9,071 bases of DNA. Source: Candidatus Heimdallarchaeota archaeon (GTDB lineage: Archaea; Asgardarchaeota; Heimdallarchaeia; Heimdallarchaeales; Heimdallarchaeaceae). The notes below the pieces were generated by a model that was not told the DNA's origin, searched no databases, and worked only from the letters and a program-made list of their open reading frames with translations. A program made the position numbers and the translations under genes. How positions within the stretch are numbered: the stretch's first letter is position 1; each line of letters opens with the position of its first letter. Below are positions 8,096-9,071 of this stretch, piece by piece. The DNA lies in assembly GCA_016839985.1 (NCBI GenBank), contig JAEOTG010000167.1, positions 1 to 9,071 of the forward strand. Direction: 5' to 3'.

Positions 8096-8190
8096 CGCCC
8101 TGAAGGGGATTTGAACCCCTGTCCCGGGAGTGACAGTCCCGGACTCTACAACATCTAATGTCTTGATAGACCGGGCTACACCATCAGGGC
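8096..8190 (-). tRNA. tRNA-Asp (GUC) with a 20-nt intron at position 24/25
   Basis: Transcribed from 8190. The acceptor stem GCCCTGA pairs perfectly with TCAGGGC, the discriminator is G73 as expected for Asp, and CCA is not encoded. The T arm is AGGGG-TTCAAAT-CCCCT. The anticodon arm is CGGGA-CTGTCAC-TCCCG with anticodon GTC (plus strand 8132-8134). The D arm has GTGT and AGCCCGGTCTA, but its 3' strand is interrupted after C23-A24. Removing 20 nt restores U25 and C26 and a D stem with G10-U25, U11-A24 and G12-C23, like other archaeal tRNA-Asp. Mature length is 75 nt including the discriminator. The gene lies between the 5S rRNA gene and rpoH. Confidence 0.93.
8144..8163 (-). other. BHB intron in tRNA-Asp (non-canonical site 24/25)
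   Basis: The folding matches a bulge-helix-bulge splicing motif. The central 4-bp helix is CTAT (exon) with GTAG (intron). The 3-nt bulges are CA^A and AG^T, each cut between nucleotides 2 and 3. The inner helix is GACAT with ATGTT, closed by the loop TAG. The outer helix is CCCGG with CCGGG, with one unpaired U. The predicted cut sites give exactly the 20 nt that tRNA alignment says must be removed, which is independent support. Confidence 0.82.
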
Positions 8191-8195
8191 TTATG

Positions 8196-8202
8196 AAAAA
8201 AA
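8196..8202 (-). terminator. Oligo-T tract, possible terminator of the 5S transcript
   Basis: Seven consecutive T residues on the transcribed minus strand lie between the 5S rRNA gene and tRNA-Asp. Archaeal polymerase commonly terminates at such tracts. It lies 5 nt before the tRNA-Asp 5' end and downstream of the putative TATA box, so it would not stop a transcript starting at the tRNA itself. No strong hairpin was identified. Confidence 0.35.
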
Positions 8203-8212
8203 CATCTAATAG

Positions 8213-8221
8213 AAAATTAAA
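8213..8221 (-). promoter_or_regulatory. Candidate TATA box for tRNA-Asp and the rpoH operon
   Basis: TTTAATTTT on the minus strand is centred about 27 nt upstream of the tRNA-Asp 5' end, the spacing expected for an archaeal TATA box with a transcript starting at or near the tRNA. The context is generally AT-rich, so the call is moderate. No clear purine-rich BRE precedes it. Confidence 0.45.
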
Positions 8222-8275
8222 CATAAATTTAATATGGGGGGGAAGCTTTCTGATCAATAATGGGTCACCATTAAA

Positions 8276-8416
8276 GGGTTGGCAACGCCCTGGGTTTCCC
8301 GCCCGATGGCAGTACAGCCCAGATCACTGGAGAGTTTAACTTTCACGCAGTCTCGATAGACTGTTCCGTGTTCGGGATGGGAACGGGTGTTTCCTCTCCG
8401 TTTTGGTCGTCAACCC
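8276..8416 (-). rRNA. rrf: 5S rRNA gene with a 23-nt insertion (candidate intron)
   Basis: Transcribed from about 8416 to about 8276. Ends are set by helix I, GGGTTG pairing with CAACCC, so they may be off by a few bases. Helix II is GGAGAG with CTCTCC; helix III is CCGT with ACGG around the conserved loop CCCATCCCGAAC. The distal part contains the conserved CTGTACTGCC and GGGCGGGAAACCCAG arm. Without the insertion the RNA is 118 nt, the normal 5S length, and reads CACGGAAGTTAAACTCTCC across the junction, as in ordinary archaeal 5S rRNA. With the insertion it is 141 nt. It lies between tRNA-Tyr and tRNA-Asp; no 16S or 23S gene is in the window. It has its own TATA-like element. Confidence 0.93.
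8342..8364 (-). other. Candidate BHB intron inside the 5S rRNA
   Basis: The insertion interrupts the conserved CACGGAAGTTAAAC between helix III and loop B. It folds as the central helix CACG (5' exon) with CGTG (insert), the two 3-nt bulges GA^A and AA^A, and the inner helix CAGTCT with AGACTG closed by the loop ATCG. Cutting between nucleotides 2 and 3 of each bulge removes 23 nt and rejoins CACGGA to AGTTAAAC, the exact expected 5S sequence. The outer helix is weak (only about two pairs, GAA with GTT), so this would be a relaxed BHB. The exact cut register is not resolvable, because the flanking A residues give the same product for neighbouring positions. The alternative is a retained expansion hairpin. 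Confidence 0.75.
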
Positions 8417-8436
8417 ATAAAATATTATATTTGGCC

Positions 8437-8449
8437 AAATTTAAACTTT
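8437..8449 (-). promoter_or_regulatory. Candidate BRE/TATA promoter of the 5S rRNA gene
   Basis: Minus strand TAAAG followed by TTTAAATTT. The TATA-like TTTAAATTT (8437-8445) is centred about 25 nt upstream of the predicted 5S 5' end, and the preceding purines AAAG resemble a BRE. Spacing and sequence both fit an archaeal promoter. Confidence 0.55.
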
Positions 8450-8497
8450 ACAATATTCACAATCTTTATTCTCCAAGATTTAAATAATTAACGGAAA

Positions 8498-8612
8498 TCC
8501 CCGGAGCCGGATTTGAACCAGCAACCTATCGGTTTCTATCGAACGATTGCTAACAATTAAATACAATAGTACTCAACTACAGCCGATCGCTCTACCGTTG
8601 AGCTATCCGGGG
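8498..8612 (-). tRNA. tRNA-Tyr (GUA) with a 43-nt intron at position 37/38
   Basis: Transcribed from 8612. The acceptor stem is CCCCGGA with TCCGGGG, giving the C1-G72 pair characteristic of archaeal tRNA-Tyr; the discriminator is A73 and CCA is not encoded. The D arm is GCTC-AACGGTA-GAGC. The anticodon stem is ATCGG with CCGAT, and the loop, after intron removal, is CTGTAGA with anticodon GTA. The variable loop is AGGTT and the T arm is GCTGG-TTCAAAT-CCGGC. Exons are 36 nt each, 72 nt mature before CCA addition. It is the first of three stable RNA genes on this strand and begins 26 nt after the upstream stop codon. Confidence 0.95.
8534..8576 (-). other. BHB intron in tRNA-Tyr (canonical 37/38 site)
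   Basis: A canonical bulge-helix-bulge. The outer helix is the anticodon stem (ATCGG with CCGAT). The central helix is CTGT with ATAG, including one G-U. The bulges are AG^T and AA^A, cut between nucleotides 2 and 3 to leave G37 and A38. The inner helix starts TGAGT with GTTCG-type wobble pairing, and a distal hairpin ATTG-TTAG-CAAT follows. No ORF is possible in 43 nt. Confidence 0.92.
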
Positions 8613-8626
8613 TTACTTATAAGAAA

Positions 8627-8640
8627 TATATATAATATTA
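8627..8640 (-). promoter_or_regulatory. Candidate TATA box for tRNA-Tyr
   Basis: Minus strand TAATATTATATATA lies 15-28 nt upstream of the tRNA-Tyr 5' end and overlaps the stop codon of the preceding gene. It is the only strong TATA-like stretch before the tRNA. The fit to the usual -26 spacing requires using its upstream half. Confidence 0.45.
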
Positions 8641-9071
8641 TTTAACTTTTCCCATGATACTTACTGTTTTTGAGAGAACTCTACTTCTCTTACCTTTTTT
8701 TGTCTTAAATAATGCATGAGCCTTAGGCAATCTTAATTGACCAAGAATGTCAACAGATGGTCTAATTTTATATGTTAAAACTCTTTCTTCCTTGGGTTTT
8801 AATTCTTTTATCTTCCAAGTTAATTCTGTTCCAGTTACTTTTCTATTTATATTAGGAACTAGTGTATCGAATTTCTTTACAACTGCAGCCAATGGAGAAA
8901 CATGGTCTCTAACAACTATATCACGAATGACTTTTCTGCTCCTATTTCTCAAATTCAATGAAATTGTAATTTCTTTTCCACCAGCCAATAATCCCATATA
9001 ACTCTTCCTTAATTGTGGTCTATAGAACAACCAAAGTACCCAAGCTACAATTATTATTAGAAGAACGGAAA
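8638..9071 (-). CDS. Unrecognised membrane-anchored protein, C-terminal part (start outside window)
   Basis: The frame is open from the right edge of the window to a TAA at 8638; 143-144 codons are visible. A TTG at 9030 could be read as a start but is probably internal. Upstream of it the frame encodes a hydrophobic run (SVLLIIIVAWVLWLF) that forms a transmembrane helix, followed by basic residues (YRPQLRKSY). After the helix comes a domain of alternating beta-strand-like segments with TISLNLRNRSRKVIRDIVVRD, GTELTWKIKELKPKEERVLTYKIRP and LPKAHALF, ending in a lysine-rich tail. The pattern resembles a beta-sandwich domain of the DUF11/CARDB kind, a weak inference from pattern only. By the positive-inside rule the C-terminal domain might face the cytoplasm. 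No function can be named. It lies 26 nt upstream of tRNA-Tyr. Confidence 0.8.
   Translation of the reverse strand, partial: SVLLIIIVAWVLWLFYRPQLRKSYMGLLAGGKEITISLNLRNRSRKVIRDIVVRDHVSPLAAVVKKFDTLVPNINRKVTGTELTWKIKELKPKEERVLTYKIRPSVDILGQLRLPKAHALFKTKKGKRSRVLSKTVSIMGKVK

Noticed and set aside
8236..8242. Run of seven G (C on the transcribed strand) between 5S and tRNA-Asp
   Set aside because: An isolated homopolymer with no paired structure or known function; recorded only as a possible sequencing-error spot.
8130..8339. Plus-strand ORF of 69 codons over tRNA-Asp and 5S rRNA
   Set aside because: It is explained fully by the structured RNA genes on the other strand.
8276..8416. 5S gene as a pseudogene because of the insertion
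   Set aside because: All helices and conserved loops are intact once the insertion is removed, and a promoter-like element precedes it.
8638..9030. A complete 130-residue protein starting with TTG at 9030
   Set aside because: The frame stays open to the window edge and encodes a transmembrane helix upstream, so the gene is more likely truncated by the window.
1..9071. CRISPR arrays, insertion sequences, long repeats or attachment sites
   Set aside because: No repeated units, inverted terminal repeats or transposase-like frames were seen; the window is occupied by housekeeping genes.

Overview
This AT-rich window is archaeal, and all its genes lie on the minus strand, so it reads from right to left. 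Evidence for Archaea: the RNA polymerase subunits H, B'', B', A' and A'' in the usual archaeal order, followed by ribosomal protein L30e, an archaeal two-KH NusA and ribosomal protein S12; bulge-helix-bulge (BHB) introns in stable RNA genes; and an archaeal-type 5S rRNA. The B subunit is split as in methanogens and other Euryarchaeota. The AT bias, the compact overlapping genes and the intron-rich RNA genes would suit a DPANN-type lineage such as Woesearchaeota or Pacearchaeota, but that placement is inference.

Layout, in the direction of transcription. (1) 9071-8638: the end of an unrecognised membrane-anchored protein whose start lies beyond the window. (2) 8612-8096: three stable RNA genes in a row, tRNA-Tyr(GUA), 5S rRNA and tRNA-Asp(GUC). 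Each carries a short insertion that fits a BHB intron: 43 nt at the canonical 37/38 site in tRNA-Tyr, 23 nt inside the 5S rRNA, and 20 nt at the non-canonical 24/25 site in tRNA-Asp. (3) 8087-930: the polymerase genes rpoH, rpoB2, a single 1441-codon ORF encoding B' fused in frame to A', and rpoA2. (4) 929-1: rpl30e, nusA-like and the 5' part of rpsL (S12). From rpoH onward the genes abut or overlap and almost all have clear Shine-Dalgarno sites, so they are probably one operon. The tRNA-Asp gene ends only 8 nt before the rpoH start codon and may share its transcript.

The two most notable points are as follows. The 5S rRNA gene carries a 23-nt insertion at the helix III/loop B border. It has a 4-bp central helix, two 3-nt bulges and a perfect 6-bp inner hairpin, and its removal by the standard BHB rule restores the normal 5S sequence exactly. 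It is therefore a candidate spliced 5S rRNA intron. Second, RNA polymerase B' and A' are fused into one polypeptide while B''/B' and A'/A'' remain split, an archaeal parallel to the beta-beta' fusions known in Helicobacter and Wolbachia. No gene is supported on the plus strand.
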